From the NCBI RefSeq assembly GCF_024181385.1, contig NZ_CP051305.1, positions 1,426,001-1,490,000 on the forward strand: a DNA stretch of 64,000 bases. Reading direction: 5' to 3'. Shown here piece after piece: positions 1 through 8,704 of this stretch (positions are counted from its first letter, which is position 1; each line of letters begins with the position of its first letter). A model generated the notes under the pieces. That model was not told the DNA's origin. It saw only the letters and a program-made list of their open reading frames with translations, and ran no database searches. This DNA is from Treponema sp. OMZ 798. Lineage in GTDB: Bacteria > Spirochaetota > Spirochaetia > Treponematales > Treponemataceae. Made by a program: the position numbers and the translations under genes.

Positions 1-300
1 ATCATCGATTTCCTTTTGCAAGATTTCATACTCGCGCTGAGTTTCGATATTATCCATCGCTTTTTCGGCCTTTTCTCTCTTTTGTTCAGCTTCAAAAAGA
101 TCAGCCTTCAAAACGGCAATACCTTTACGCAGCTCTTCATACTCGCTGTTCATTTGGATATAACCGGACTTTAACTTTTCCAAAAGCTCTTCCTGCTGTG
201 TAAGAGCCTTTGGGGCATCCAAAATCTCCGTTTCAAGTTCATTTTTTCGAGCAAGAATATCCTGTAAAGCTCTCAATTTTTCCAATACATCATTATCCAT
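1..300 (-). CDS. Coiled-coil protein, probable N-terminus of a C4 zinc-ribbon (DUF164-type) protein, partial
   Basis: The reading frame starts at ATG 300 on the minus strand and runs off the window edge, so only about 100 N-terminal residues are visible. They begin MDNDVLEKLRALQD and are almost entirely charged heptad-like helix rich in Glu, Lys and Leu, with no membrane segment. This is the usual N-terminal half of the DUF164 family (coiled coil followed by a C-terminal four-cysteine ribbon), but the ribbon lies outside the window. It follows rpoD by 36 bases on the same strand and is likely co-transcribed with dnaG-rpoD. The family assignment is inference from layout and composition; the coding call itself is firm. 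Confidence 0.6.
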   Translation of the reverse strand, partial: MDNDVLEKLRALQDILARKNELETEILDAPKALTQQEELLEKLKSGYIQMNSEYEELRKGIAVLKADLFEAEQKREKAEKAMDNIETQREYEILQKEIDD

Positions 301-336
301 AAATTACACCCCTTTAATTATCAAGATAAACGATTA

Positions 337-2199
337 TCAATTATCAAGATAATCTTTTAATTTTCTGCTGCGTTTAGGATGGCGCAGGCGCCTTAGTCCC
401 TTTGCTTCTATTTGCCTTATTCTTTCGCGTGTTACATCAAAGTATAAGCCTACTTCTTCAAGGGTAAGAGGATAGCCTCCCTCAATACCGAAGCGCATTT
501 TTAAAACTTCCTGCTCACGCTCAGGCAAACTTGAAAGCACCATTTCAAGCTGCTCCTGTAAAAGGGTAAGCTCGGTTCGGTTTGAAGGATTTTCAACACC
601 CTTGTCTTCAATTAAATCTCCTAAGAGGGTATCTTCTTCTTCACCTATAGGCGTTTCAAGAGAGATCGGCTCCCTTGCGACATTTTTAACCTGCTTAACC
701 TTTTCGATTGACCAGCCTAACTGCAAGGCTATCTCATCATCATTGGGTTCACGGCCTAGTTTTTGCATAAGCTGGCGGGACTCTCTGTTTACCTTGTTTA
801 TCTGTTCAATCATGTGAACAGGAACACGGATTGTACGTGCCTGATCCGATATTGAGCGGGTAATAGCCTGACGGATCCACCATGTAGCATAGGTAGAAAA
901 TTTATATCCCTTCCTGTACTCAAACTTTTCAACAGCCTTTATAAGCCCTATATTTCCCTCTTGTACAAGATCAAAGAACTGTAGTCCCCTGTTTATGTAC
1001 TTCTTGGCAATCGAAACGACAAGACGCAAGTTTGCATTTATGAGCTTATCTTTTGCATTTTTAAGCATCCTCTGGCCGTTTTTTATTTCTGAAGTGAGCT
1101 CAATAACCTCATCTACCGTAGCTTCAAAATCGTACTCAACCTTGCGTATCTTACGGGTCAGCACCTGAATTTGAGTATATATATCCTTTACTTCATTGGC
1201 CGAAATATTAAGCTCTTTTTCGAGTTTTTCTCTTTCTCTAGGAATTGCGAGCCGTTTACCCAATTTTCTTAAATCGGCATAGCTTTTAATGCCAAGCTGT
1301 TTTTCTTTTCTTTCTTTTTTATTTTGATAGTCTTGAACCTTTTCGGTAGCTTCAATAAAGCGGTCTGAAATTTTTTCTATTTCTTCCGATTCAATGTGAA
1401 TACGTTTAAGGCTGTTAAAAATCTTCTTCCGCAAAGCTTGAAGCTCAGGGCTTTCCAAAAAGCTTTCCAAGGTTTCTCTGTCATAACAGTGCTTTTTTAA
1501 GGACATATATTGCTTAATTTCGGAATATATGTTCCGTAAACTGTCGCCGTAAACCTGCTTGAGACGCTTTTTCTCGGCCATTTCTTCACTTAACTCTTTG
1601 CGCGGCTTATTGGACTCAGCGGGATCTAGCTTTGAAAAGGCCTTTTGTCCGATTACAAAAAATTCGGGAATTAAGATACCGGAATTTTTTATAACCTTTT
1701 TGATAATGGACTCTCCGTCTTCCATGCTTTTTGAAAGAGAAACTTCCTCGTCGGCAGTTAAAAGATCTTCCTTGCCTATCTCCTGAAGATAAAGCTTAAT
1801 CGGATCGTCAACTCCGGCTTCGTGAGAAGTTCTAACCAGTTTTTTTGCCGTCTCATGCCTGGGCTTTTCTTTTTCGATATACGGAGTTTCGACGTCATCC
1901 GAATAAGGACTTTTTATATCGTCATCATCGTCTTCTTCATATGCATCATCCAATAAACGATAGTCCTCATCATTGCCGCCCTGAAAATCGGAGTCGGTTT
2001 CCGAATTAGTTTCGGATACCCCTTCATTTTTTATTTGAATACCGGCGCCTTCCAAAATATCCAGAATATCGGGTATAGTTTCCGGAGACATTAAGTCTTC
2101 GGGCAGTAGATCATCAAGATCACTCAATCCTATTGTGCGCTTCCTTTTGGCATATCCCAAAAGTTTAATAATCGCAGGATTCTTTTCGAGATCAGTCAT
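337..2199 (-). CDS. rpoD: RNA polymerase primary sigma factor RpoD (sigma-70)
   Basis: Housekeeping sigma factor that directs RNA polymerase to -35/-10 promoters. The 620-residue protein has a sigma 1.1-like N-terminus, a very acidic linker at about residues 64-105, region 1.2 at about 131-160 ([12 protein letters not shown]), a long non-conserved stretch, then regions 2-4. Region 2 is seen as [12 protein letters not shown] and [13 protein letters not shown], and region 4 as [14 protein letters not shown] and [12 protein letters not shown] near the C-terminus. The start codon overlaps the end of dnaG by 8 bases, so translation is probably coupled. This is the classical dnaG-rpoD macromolecular-synthesis pair; no rpsU precedes it here. 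The promoters described elsewhere in this window fit the consensus expected for this factor. Confidence 0.97.
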   Translation of the reverse strand: MTDLEKNPAIIKLLGYAKRKRTIGLSDLDDLLPEDLMSPETIPDILDILEGAGIQIKNEGVSETNSETDSDFQGGNDEDYRLLDDAYEEDDDDDIKSPYSDDVETPYIEKEKPRHETAKKLVRTSHEAGVDDPIKLYLQEIGKEDLLTADEEVSLSKSMEDGESIIKKVIKNSGILIPEFFVIGQKAFSKLDPAESNKPRKELSEEMAEKKRLKQVYGDSLRNIYSEIKQYMSLKKHCYDRETLESFLESPELQALRKKIFNSLKRIHIESEEIEKISDRFIEATEKVQDYQNKKERKEKQLGIKSYADLRKLGKRLAIPREREKLEKELNISANEVKDIYTQIQVLTRKIRKVEYDFEATVDEVIELTSEIKNGQRMLKNAKDKLINANLRLVVSIAKKYINRGLQFFDLVQEGNIGLIKAVEKFEYRKGYKFSTYATWWIRQAITRSISDQARTIRVPVHMIEQINKVNRESRQLMQKLGREPNDDEIALQLGWSIEKVKQVKNVAREPISLETPIGEEEDTLLGDLIEDKGVENPSNRTELTLLQEQLEMVLSSLPEREQEVLKMRFGIEGGYPLTLEEVGLYFDVTRERIRQIEAKGLRRLRHPKRSRKLKDYLDN

Positions 2200-3979
2200 A
2201 CACCTTTCCCTTTAATTTTTTTAGTTGAATGTCGATACTTTTTTTTTCTTCCATTAGTTCTTTTGTCAAGTTTACCGTATCGACATTCTTTTCTCCATGT
2301 AATAACCTTAATCTGCCTATGATTTTGTCTTTTTGTTTTTGTAGAACATTTTGTTTTATAAAATTTATGCCGTCATCGACTACCTTTTCAGAGTTGTCGG
2401 CGAATTCACCCTTAGAAATTGTCTGAGAAACAATATCCTTTAATTTTTCTTCCCCGCATCTGTGCATTAGATTTGCATAAGTATAGGCACCATCTCTATA
2501 ACATTCTTCTAAAACAATAAACAAATGTCTGGCATAAAAATCCTCAAAATCATCAGGGCTCAACTCGGAACGCAAACGGGAAAACAGATCAGTATTTGCC
2601 GCAACGGCAAGCACCAATCGTAACTCGGCATTCATTCTTATATTTACCGGCTTTTGTTTTACCTCGTCAACTATATGCCTTAGAGCCTTTTTTTCGCGGT
2701 TTTCATAATCGCCGAAAATTGCTTGTTGACTGACACCAAAGGCCGATGAAAGTTTAGAAATTGCAGACTCCCTTTGAATATCGGATTCCAGGACCTCAAT
2801 ATACGGAAACAAAAAGGCTATAGCTCCGGCCTTTCCTTCCGGACTGCTTATATCAAATCTCATGGACGCAATTTGTATAAGATAATCGTCGTCTACTATA
2901 GCACATTCCAAAAGAAATTTCAAGCCTTCTTTTCCTTTTTTTTGTAGAATTTCGGCAGGGTCCTTTCCGTCCTTCATATACAAAACGCGTACATTTACCC
3001 CCAGCCCCCTGCAAATTTTTATAGCCTTGTAAGAAGCTTCCTGTCCGGCCGAGTCCGAATCAAAGGCAAGATAAAATGTATCTGCAAAGGATTTTAAAAG
3101 TTTTACCTGATCTTCGGTAAGGGCCGTTCCCAAGGGAGCCACGGCATTTTCGATTCCGGCCTGAAAAAAGGCTAGAACATCCATGTAGCCCTCGCATAAT
3201 ATTACCGACTTCAATTTTCGGATCTCGGGCAGAGCATGATGAAAGGCAAAAACGGTTTCTCCTTTTTTATATTGAGGCATATCCGAGGAGTTTAGATACT
3301 TAGGTCCCTCTCCTTCCAAAATACGGCCTCCGAATGCTATTGTTTTTCCGTGACGATCGCAAATCGGGAACATAAGCCTATCGGAAAAAAAAGCTATATT
3401 TTTATAGTTTTTAGAAAAAAGTCCTGTTTTTTCCAGCAGGGATTCGGAGTAATTTTTTGACAACAAAAACTTATGAAGCCAGTACCGGTCTTTAGGAGAA
3501 TAACCCAGATTGAATTTTTCGATTATTTCGGGAGAAACATTTCGGGAAAGAAGGTAATCGAGGGCTTTTTTCCCCAAAGGATTTTGAGTTAAAAGAAAAT
3601 GAAAGCTGCCTGCAACCTTGCCGTAAAGTTCTAAGATTTCGTCTTTAAGTTTTGCCCCTTCATCGGGAACATAGGAGCCGCCCTCATAGATGACCTCAAT
3701 ACCTGCATTTTTTGCAAGCCGCTCTACTGCTTCAGTAAAGGAAAGCTTTTCCATCTCCATCAAAAAGTTGATGGTTCCGCCGCCCTTGTGGCAACCGAAA
3801 CAATAATACATCCTTTTATCGGGAACAACATTAAACGACGGAGTTTTTTCATTATGGAAGGGACAGCAGCCCCACCAGTTAGCCCCCCGCTTTTCCAAGC
3901 GGGTATAGTTCTCGACAAGGGATACAATATCGGTCATTTCGGTTACTGCATCGACTGTTTTTGAACTTATCTTAGGCAT
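2192..3979 (-). CDS. dnaG: DNA primase DnaG
   Basis: Synthesises RNA primers at the replication fork. The 595-residue protein has the CHC2 zinc-binding domain at the N-terminus (C39, H42, C60, C63; [11 protein letters not shown] and [11 protein letters not shown]). The catalytic TOPRIM core follows, with [15 protein letters not shown] and the metal-binding DSDSAGQEA, then a C-terminal helicase-interaction region. Length is normal for the family. The start has AGGAG seven bases upstream, and a good promoter lies at 4010-4038. It is the first gene of the dnaG-rpoD operon and overlaps rpoD by 8 bases. Confidence 0.97.
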   Translation of the reverse strand: MPKISSKTVDAVTEMTDIVSLVENYTRLEKRGANWWGCCPFHNEKTPSFNVVPDKRMYYCFGCHKGGGTINFLMEMEKLSFTEAVERLAKNAGIEVIYEGGSYVPDEGAKLKDEILELYGKVAGSFHFLLTQNPLGKKALDYLLSRNVSPEIIEKFNLGYSPKDRYWLHKFLLSKNYSESLLEKTGLFSKNYKNIAFFSDRLMFPICDRHGKTIAFGGRILEGEGPKYLNSSDMPQYKKGETVFAFHHALPEIRKLKSVILCEGYMDVLAFFQAGIENAVAPLGTALTEDQVKLLKSFADTFYLAFDSDSAGQEASYKAIKICRGLGVNVRVLYMKDGKDPAEILQKKGKEGLKFLLECAIVDDDYLIQIASMRFDISSPEGKAGAIAFLFPYIEVLESDIQRESAISKLSSAFGVSQQAIFGDYENREKKALRHIVDEVKQKPVNIRMNAELRLVLAVAANTDLFSRLRSELSPDDFEDFYARHLFIVLEECYRDGAYTYANLMHRCGEEKLKDIVSQTISKGEFADNSEKVVDDGINFIKQNVLQKQKDKIIGRLRLLHGEKNVDTVNLTKELMEEKKSIDIQLKKLKGKVYD

Positions 3980-4009
3980 TTATCACTCCTTAAGTTTTTT
4001 AGGTAAGTG

Positions 4010-4038
4010 ATTTTACTATAAAGAGGCTTAAAAATCAA
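4010..4038 (-). promoter_or_regulatory. Sigma70-type promoter for dnaG-rpoD
   Basis: On the minus strand, TTGATT at 4038-4033 and TAAAAT at 4015-4010 are separated by 17 bases. The -10 box lies 30 bases before the dnaG start, leaving room for an ordinary leader that contains the AGGAG ribosome-binding site. Call is by consensus match only. Confidence 0.55.
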
Positions 4039-4176
4039 GCACAGAGGTTTGGTTGGTTTTTATACAACCGCAAGGAACGCAAAGGAATTTTTAAAAGTTT
4101 TAATAATAAATATTTTATCCGGAAATTTTAGTATTTTTTTCAAATAAATCCTACAAATATAATGAGGAGGAGAAAT

Positions 4177-4206
4177 ATGAAAAAATTAGGAGAAAACAAA
4201 TGGTAA
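4177..4206 (+). other. Nine-codon mini-ORF overlapping the start of the Rpn-family pseudogene
   Basis: ATG 4177 is preceded by a strong GAGGAG site and encodes MKKLGENKW before stopping at 4206. The stop overlaps the ATG at 4200 of the following gene, which has its own AGGAG. Two readings are possible: a leader mini-cistron coupled to the next gene, or the true N-terminus of that gene separated by a one-base deletion (one extra G would join MKKLGENKW directly to VKRFEDL). The second would fit the decay seen further on. Confidence 0.35.
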
Positions 4207-4963
4207 AAAGATTTGAAGATTTGACATTACAGGATGATTTTATGTTTTGTAAGGTTATGCAAAACCAAAAGCTATGTAAAAAACTTATTGAAATGATACT
4301 ATTTGATACAATAGGTAAAATTGCGTATGTTTCGGTGCAGCATAGTATTAACACCTATGAACAGGCAAAATCCGTAAGGTTTGATGTTTTGGTGCAAGCA
4401 GAAAACGGTAAATTTTATGATGTGGAAATGCAGGTAAGCAATGAAAGGAATATCCCAAAAAGAATGCGATTTTACCAAGCAGCCCTAGATATTTCTTTTT
4501 TGGATAAAGGCAATTTCTATAACAACTTAAATGACAGCTTTATAATTTTTATCTGTTTATTTGATGTTATAGGCAAAATAGGCCTGTTTATACCTTTGAA
4601 AATCTTTGTATGGAGGACAAAAATGCCTCTTTACAAGACGGAACAAAAAAAGTTATAATAAATGCGGAAGCTTTTAAAAACACTGAGGACAAAGAACTAA
4701 AGGAATTTTTAACATACCTTAAAACAGGTAAAACAAATAATGAATTTACAAGGGGGATAGAAGAAATGATACAAACAGTAAAACAAAACGAACAGGCAAG
4801 ACAAGAATACAGATTATTATCTACTTTTGAAATGGATATTAAGGATAGTACCGAATATAGAGTTAAAAAGGAAACAGCAAAACTTATGAAAAAGAGAGGA
4901 TATCCAGTGTCTGAAATTTTAATAATGACGGGGCTTTCCGAATCCGAAATAGAAAAATTGTAG
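4200..4963 (+). pseudogene. Rpn/PDDEXK_2-family putative transposase (recombination-promoting nuclease), frameshifted
   Basis: The first part (4200-4658) reads MVKRFEDLTLQDDFMFCKV at its start and later FDVLVQAENGKFYDVEMQ, the typical PD-(D/E)XK core of this family. The match to the family breaks near 4575, where the frame continues as unrelated residues. The family pattern GK-N-RPVYTFEN resumes in another frame and leads into 4610-4963 (MEDKNASLQDGT onward), ending in GLSESEIEKL. The run of four A at 4575-4578 needs one more A to restore frame, so a single-base deletion explains the break. Both halves are otherwise intact, which points to a recent lesion or a sequencing error. A palindromic repeat follows at 5109. 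It lies alone between genes of the opposite strand. Confidence 0.8.
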
Positions 4964-5108
4964 TTTTATAAGTTTTTTTATTAAGCCCTTCTTTAAAAGT
5001 CTTAATAACAAATTTAGTAACGCCCTCCCCTAGCCCGACCTCTGAATTTGCTTAAATCGTCTGTCTTTTATCTCAATTAAAAAATTAGCTCAAAACTTGC
5101 CTGAAATC

Positions 5109-5205
5109 GGGGTTCTTAGGGGCAGAGCCCCTAAGCAGCCGTTGAAGGGAGAGGGGGTCACAGGGGGAGAGGGAAACTTGCGTCTGAACAAGTTTCCCTT
5201 TCCTC
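5109..5205. repeat. Palindromic repeat element (two hairpins) downstream of the broken Rpn gene
   Basis: The 244-base gap after the Rpn gene holds GGGGTT, then a perfect 9-bp stem CTTAGGGGC/GCCCCTAAG around AGA (5115-5135), then CAG, a G-rich stretch, and a second perfect 10-bp stem GGGAAACTTG/CAAGTTTCCC (5171-5198) around an 8-base loop. The layout GGGGTT-hairpin-CAG also occurs at 46825 inside the second Rpn pseudogene. Neither stem is followed by a T-run in a useful orientation, so a simple terminator is unlikely. The G-rich composition differs from the AT-rich surroundings. Confidence 0.6.
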
Positions 5206-5207
5206 CT

Positions 5208-5663
5208 CTATTTATCTATCCTCAAAAATTTTCCCTTTAAATCGAATTTAAGCTCAATATCATTATCAAGTTCTACTTCTTGTGCCTTTTTTTCAAGGTG
5301 CCAATCCGTGATATAATTATCGGGATAATTCTTTTTGACATAGTCTAAAATTTCTTTTGGTATAACTGAATCAGGAAGCTCTGAGTTACCGTCAATTCCG
5401 GTTATTTCGCCTTTAGAGTTAAAGTCCAAGTCAATCTTGTTGTCAAGCTCTACTTCATACTTAACCGATAAGCCGTCCTTTTCTTTTTCAATTTTTAAAG
5501 GTTTTGCATCAGGAAAGTGAGTTTTAATATAGGTTTGAGCTTTTTCGGGTAAATTGCTAAACTCTATAAACTTACTTTTTCCATAGAGCATACAGGAAGA
5601 AAAGAGCAAAAATACGGCAAACAAAAAAACATGCCTTCTAAAGATCACAGATTGTTTTTTCAT
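5208..5663 (-). CDS. Secreted PepSY-like (DUF2874-type) protein, two tandem repeats
   Basis: Start is placed at ATG 5663 because GGAGG lies just upstream; the longer GTG-started frame would put that site inside the coding region. The protein opens with Lys-Lys and a hydrophobic stretch ending near FSSCMLYGKS, so it is exported, possibly as a lipoprotein. Two related repeats follow. Each has an LP..ipxyixxxFP/YP segment, then alternating strands of the type YEVELDNKIDLDFNSKG and VELDNDIELKFDLKG. This is the PepSY-like DUF2874 fold common in secreted proteins of anaerobes. The role is unknown; inhibitor or binding roles have been proposed for PepSY domains in general. Confidence 0.7.
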   Translation of the reverse strand: MKKQSVIFRRHVFLFAVFLLFSSCMLYGKSKFIEFSNLPEKAQTYIKTHFPDAKPLKIEKEKDGLSVKYEVELDNKIDLDFNSKGEITGIDGNSELPDSVIPKEILDYVKKNYPDNYITDWHLEKKAQEVELDNDIELKFDLKGKFLRIDK

Positions 5664-5734
5664 AAACACCTCCACGTGTAAACGGTATGAATAATATAAT
5701 CAAATAAGAGGAAAGCGGCAAATCAAATTTTACC

Positions 5735-5763
5735 TTGACAATCAATCAATTATCTTTAATAAT
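5735..5763 (+). promoter_or_regulatory. Promoter abutting the S41 peptidase start (leaderless type)
   Basis: A perfect TTGACA at 5735-5740 is followed after 17 bases by AATAAT at 5758-5763 (TAATAA one base earlier is equivalent). The start codon at 5770 is six bases beyond the -10 box, where transcription is expected to begin. No purine-rich ribosome-binding site is present between 5740 and 5769. Confidence 0.6.
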
Positions 5764-5769
5764 ATAACT

Positions 5770-7011
5770 ATGATAAAAAAATATTTTGTGCTTTTTTTTG
5801 TGTTTAGTATTTCGTTATTTTCTTGTTCAAATTATTCAAAGGGCGATAAAGAGCGTTTTATCCCATTAAAAGAAATGAAAACCGATTACGAATATTTTTG
5901 GGACTTTATCGAGAAGGGCTATCCCAATAAAAATACATGTATAAGAAACGGAGCCGATTTAAAATCAATAAAAAAATATTATGCCGAAAAATTAAAAAAC
6001 TTAAAAACCGAAATCGATTATATGAAATTTTACGGTATAATATGCTCCGGAATTACAGACAAGCATTTTTTTGGTCATCTGGGAATTGTAGATTACGGCT
6101 CATATAAAAACGATATTGAAACAATTTCTTTAGAAAATAAAAGAGATGAAGATTTTCACTATATAAAAAAAGATAAAAGAGTCGAGGCCTTTTATACAAA
6201 AGGTTTAGGTTCTAACGCCGAATATATGACTGCCGTACAAAGATATAAAAAACAAAAGAAAGATATAGCGAAATTCGTATTTAAAAAAATAAAAGACGAT
6301 ATTTTTTATATAAAAATACCGGCATTTTTACCTACAGAAAATTTTGATTGGAATGATTTTGAAAAGTATCAAAAAGAAATAACAAAAAACAAATATAAAC
6401 ATTTAATAATAGATTTAAGGGATAACGGAGGAGGCTATACCTTTTTATGGAAGAAATTTTTAGTTTCTCCTCTGATAAAAGAAGCAAAGACTTTTAAGAT
6501 GATTGCTTTTTATAACCCTTCGGAATTTTCCGACCGCTACCTTCCATTTTTCTTAAAAGGAGATCGATGGACTTTCCCTGCAAAAATTTCAAAAAGAAAG
6601 AATTTGCCGCACTTGGAAAATTTAAATAAAGAAGAGGCAGCTTCTTTTAAAGAAGCCTATGATTTAGAATATACCGTAGAGCCTGAAAGAAGCGATTTTC
6701 AATTTGACGGAAAAATATGGGTGCTTGTAAATAGAAAATGCTATTCTGCCTCAGATGCCTTTGCTGCCTTTTGTAAGCAAACAGGCTTTGCAAGTCTTGT
6801 CGGCGAAAATACAGGGGGATCGGGCTTGTTACCCCTTCATCCAGTATATTTAAAATTACCCAAAAGCGGCATGCTTATAAAATACGATATGTTCTACACC
6901 TTAAACCCGGACGGTTCAAATAATGCGGAAACAGGCACTGACCCCGATTATCCTGTAAAACAAAAATATGCCTTAGAAACCTGTCTTGAAATAATCGAAA
7001 AAACTAATTAA
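5770..7011 (+). CDS. S41-family (C-terminal processing type) peptidase, lipoprotein
   Basis: A 413-residue protein with a signal peptide ending in a lipobox (ISLFSC, Cys19), so it is probably anchored in a membrane facing the periplasm or surface. The S41 peptidase core is seen as HLIIDLRDNGGG and as the nucleophile region CYSASDAFAAF followed by LVGENTGGSG. The classical catalytic Lys of the TfGKG motif is absent, as in S41 relatives that use a different general base. No PDZ domain is evident. The gene ends 10 bases from the convergent HtrA-like gene. Its start has no Shine-Dalgarno sequence, and the promoter directly abuts it. Confidence 0.8.
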   Translation: MIKKYFVLFFVFSISLFSCSNYSKGDKERFIPLKEMKTDYEYFWDFIEKGYPNKNTCIRNGADLKSIKKYYAEKLKNLKTEIDYMKFYGIICSGITDKHFFGHLGIVDYGSYKNDIETISLENKRDEDFHYIKKDKRVEAFYTKGLGSNAEYMTAVQRYKKQKKDIAKFVFKKIKDDIFYIKIPAFLPTENFDWNDFEKYQKEITKNKYKHLIIDLRDNGGGYTFLWKKFLVSPLIKEAKTFKMIAFYNPSEFSDRYLPFFLKGDRWTFPAKISKRKNLPHLENLNKEEAASFKEAYDLEYTVEPERSDFQFDGKIWVLVNRKCYSASDAFAAFCKQTGFASLVGENTGGSGLLPLHPVYLKLPKSGMLIKYDMFYTLNPDGSNNAETGTDPDYPVKQKYALETCLEIIEKTN

Positions 7012-7021
7012 TACAAAGCTT

Positions 7022-8704
7022 TTAAAAGAAAAGCGGATTATCGAGGTAGGCACTTAAAACCATAAAGCTGTCCATGTAACCGGCCTTAACCTTTTTTGTA
7101 TAGATATTCACATGAATAATCTCTTCATTGTCTTCATCCCATCTTTTTCCGTTAATCTCGATATAGTCATTTACACCAAAGGCATTTTCCGATGCAAAGC
7201 TTCCCGGGATAACCTCAGAAACCCTATAAGAATTTCTTTTACCCACCGATTCAAGTTTAAACCCAAAAACGGGAAGCATAGATCTTGCTATGCTGTCCTT
7301 TCTAAAAACCGAAATGCCCGGATATAAAGGCCGCTCGGCACATAAAACAGGCCAAGTTTTTTCTTCATAAATACCGGCCTCATTTTTTTGAAAACCTTTA
7401 ATTAGTACTATAGTTTCGGGAGCAATCGATAATAAATTTGCCTGTATTTCTTCCACCGAATTTACAGGAACACCGTTAAATTCTTTTATTACGCTGCCCT
7501 CATTTATGCCCGAGATCGAAAAAGGACCGTCAGGAAGAACATAGTTTACAAGAACCCCGGCGGGAACTCCAGCAGCTGCATTGGAGCCTTTTTGGTTTTG
7601 GCCATGACAGCCCAGCCAAGAATGTCTTACTTCTCCGCCCTTATATAGATCGGGAAGAATAGCCTTTAAAAGCTCAACAGGGATTGCAAAATTAAGGCCC
7701 TCGTTTCTTTCAAGGCCGGCAAAGACTACGGCTTGAACAAGGCCCTTATCGTCCACTATAGGGCCGCCTGAGTTTCCGTGATTAACGGCAGCATCTATCT
7801 GCATTATATCTACCATAGAAAAAAGTCTGCGGTATTTTGCCGATATTATACCTGAGGTGAGCGTTTTTTCCAAACCGGCCGGAGAGCCTATTGCATAAAT
7901 TCGGCTTCCTACACCTAAATCCTTTGAAGAACCAAGGTTAAAAATAAACTGAGGTGTGTACTCGGTCTTTACCAAGGCCAAATCAAACAGGGGATCCCAG
8001 CCTACAACCCTTGCAGGAATTTTCACATTGGGATTATCAGGCGACTTAATATAAAGCCTAGAATAGCCGTTATATTTTTTATCAACCTCGCTTTGGATAA
8101 CATGATAATTAGTAATAAAATAACCGCGGGAATCTATAAAAAAACCTGAACCTATAACAATGTCGGGCGAGGCATAACCTCTTTGAATACGTGCCCCCCT
8201 ATCTACCCAAACGGTAAGAGAGCCCTTTATCATTTCATCTATATTTTGAGGAAAAGAAGATGATTGGCCGGACAGAGGATTTTTTTTATTTTGCAAGTTT
8301 AAAAGAGGAAGATCGGCATTTTTTTTCCATAAGATATTCCTTTCTTCAAAGATACGCTCTTCAGTCCACCCGGCAGGGCGTTTTCCGATTGCAGTAAGAG
8401 ACCTAAAGTAGCGGACAGCCTCATCCCATTTTTTTTCATCTATGCTTTTTAAAAATGCGGCTTCAGTTTTTTCTATCGATTTTAAGTTAATCTTGTCCAC
8501 TTCTTCAAAATTTTTTGTGTTAAGATGCAGAATCTGAGATCTGATTAGTGCATCAGCTATCTTACCCGATTTAAGGAGTCTTTCGGCGTAGTCAACCTGA
8601 TATAATACACTGGATCTATCCGAATAATCGACATATTCGGTATGTTCGGTTGAAGTACAAGAAAAAATCAATAAAAAGAGAAGAGAAAAAATAAGTTTAC
8701 TCAT
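7022..8704 (-). CDS. HtrA/DegP-like trypsin-type serine protease, lipoprotein
   Basis: The start is placed at ATG 8704, where MSKLIFSLLFLLIFSC gives a lipoprotein signal and ATGAGTAA overlaps the stop of the upstream gene; a longer in-frame start would remove that signal. The trypsin-like triad is visible: His in YFITNYHVI, Asp in FDLALVKTE, and Ser in NHGNSGGPIVD. A C-terminal PDZ-like region follows (SGINEGSVIKEFNGV). The N-terminal 150 residues look helical and TPR-like. Predicted role: extracytoplasmic quality control or processing. Translation is probably coupled to the upstream 8697-10733 gene, which suggests a shared function. Confidence 0.82.
   Translation of the reverse strand: MSKLIFSLLFLLIFSCTSTEHTEYVDYSDRSSVLYQVDYAERLLKSGKIADALIRSQILHLNTKNFEEVDKINLKSIEKTEAAFLKSIDEKKWDEAVRYFRSLTAIGKRPAGWTEERIFEERNILWKKNADLPLLNLQNKKNPLSGQSSSFPQNIDEMIKGSLTVWVDRGARIQRGYASPDIVIGSGFFIDSRGYFITNYHVIQSEVDKKYNGYSRLYIKSPDNPNVKIPARVVGWDPLFDLALVKTEYTPQFIFNLGSSKDLGVGSRIYAIGSPAGLEKTLTSGIISAKYRRLFSMVDIMQIDAAVNHGNSGGPIVDDKGLVQAVVFAGLERNEGLNFAIPVELLKAILPDLYKGGEVRHSWLGCHGQNQKGSNAAAGVPAGVLVNYVLPDGPFSISGINEGSVIKEFNGVPVNSVEEIQANLLSIAPETIVLIKGFQKNEAGIYEEKTWPVLCAERPLYPGISVFRKDSIARSMLPVFGFKLESVGKRNSYRVSEVIPGSFASENAFGVNDYIEINGKRWDEDNEEIIHVNIYTKKVKAGYMDSFMVLSAYLDNPLFF

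Noticed and set aside
4560..4625. Programmed frameshifting in the Rpn gene
   Set aside because: The A run is only four long, with no strong slippery heptamer, stimulating stem or internal SD-like element at the junction; a plain one-base deletion explains it better.
5115..5198. Hairpins after the Rpn pseudogene as ordinary terminators
   Set aside because: No T-run follows either stem in the sense direction, and the same layout recurs inside another gene at 46825.
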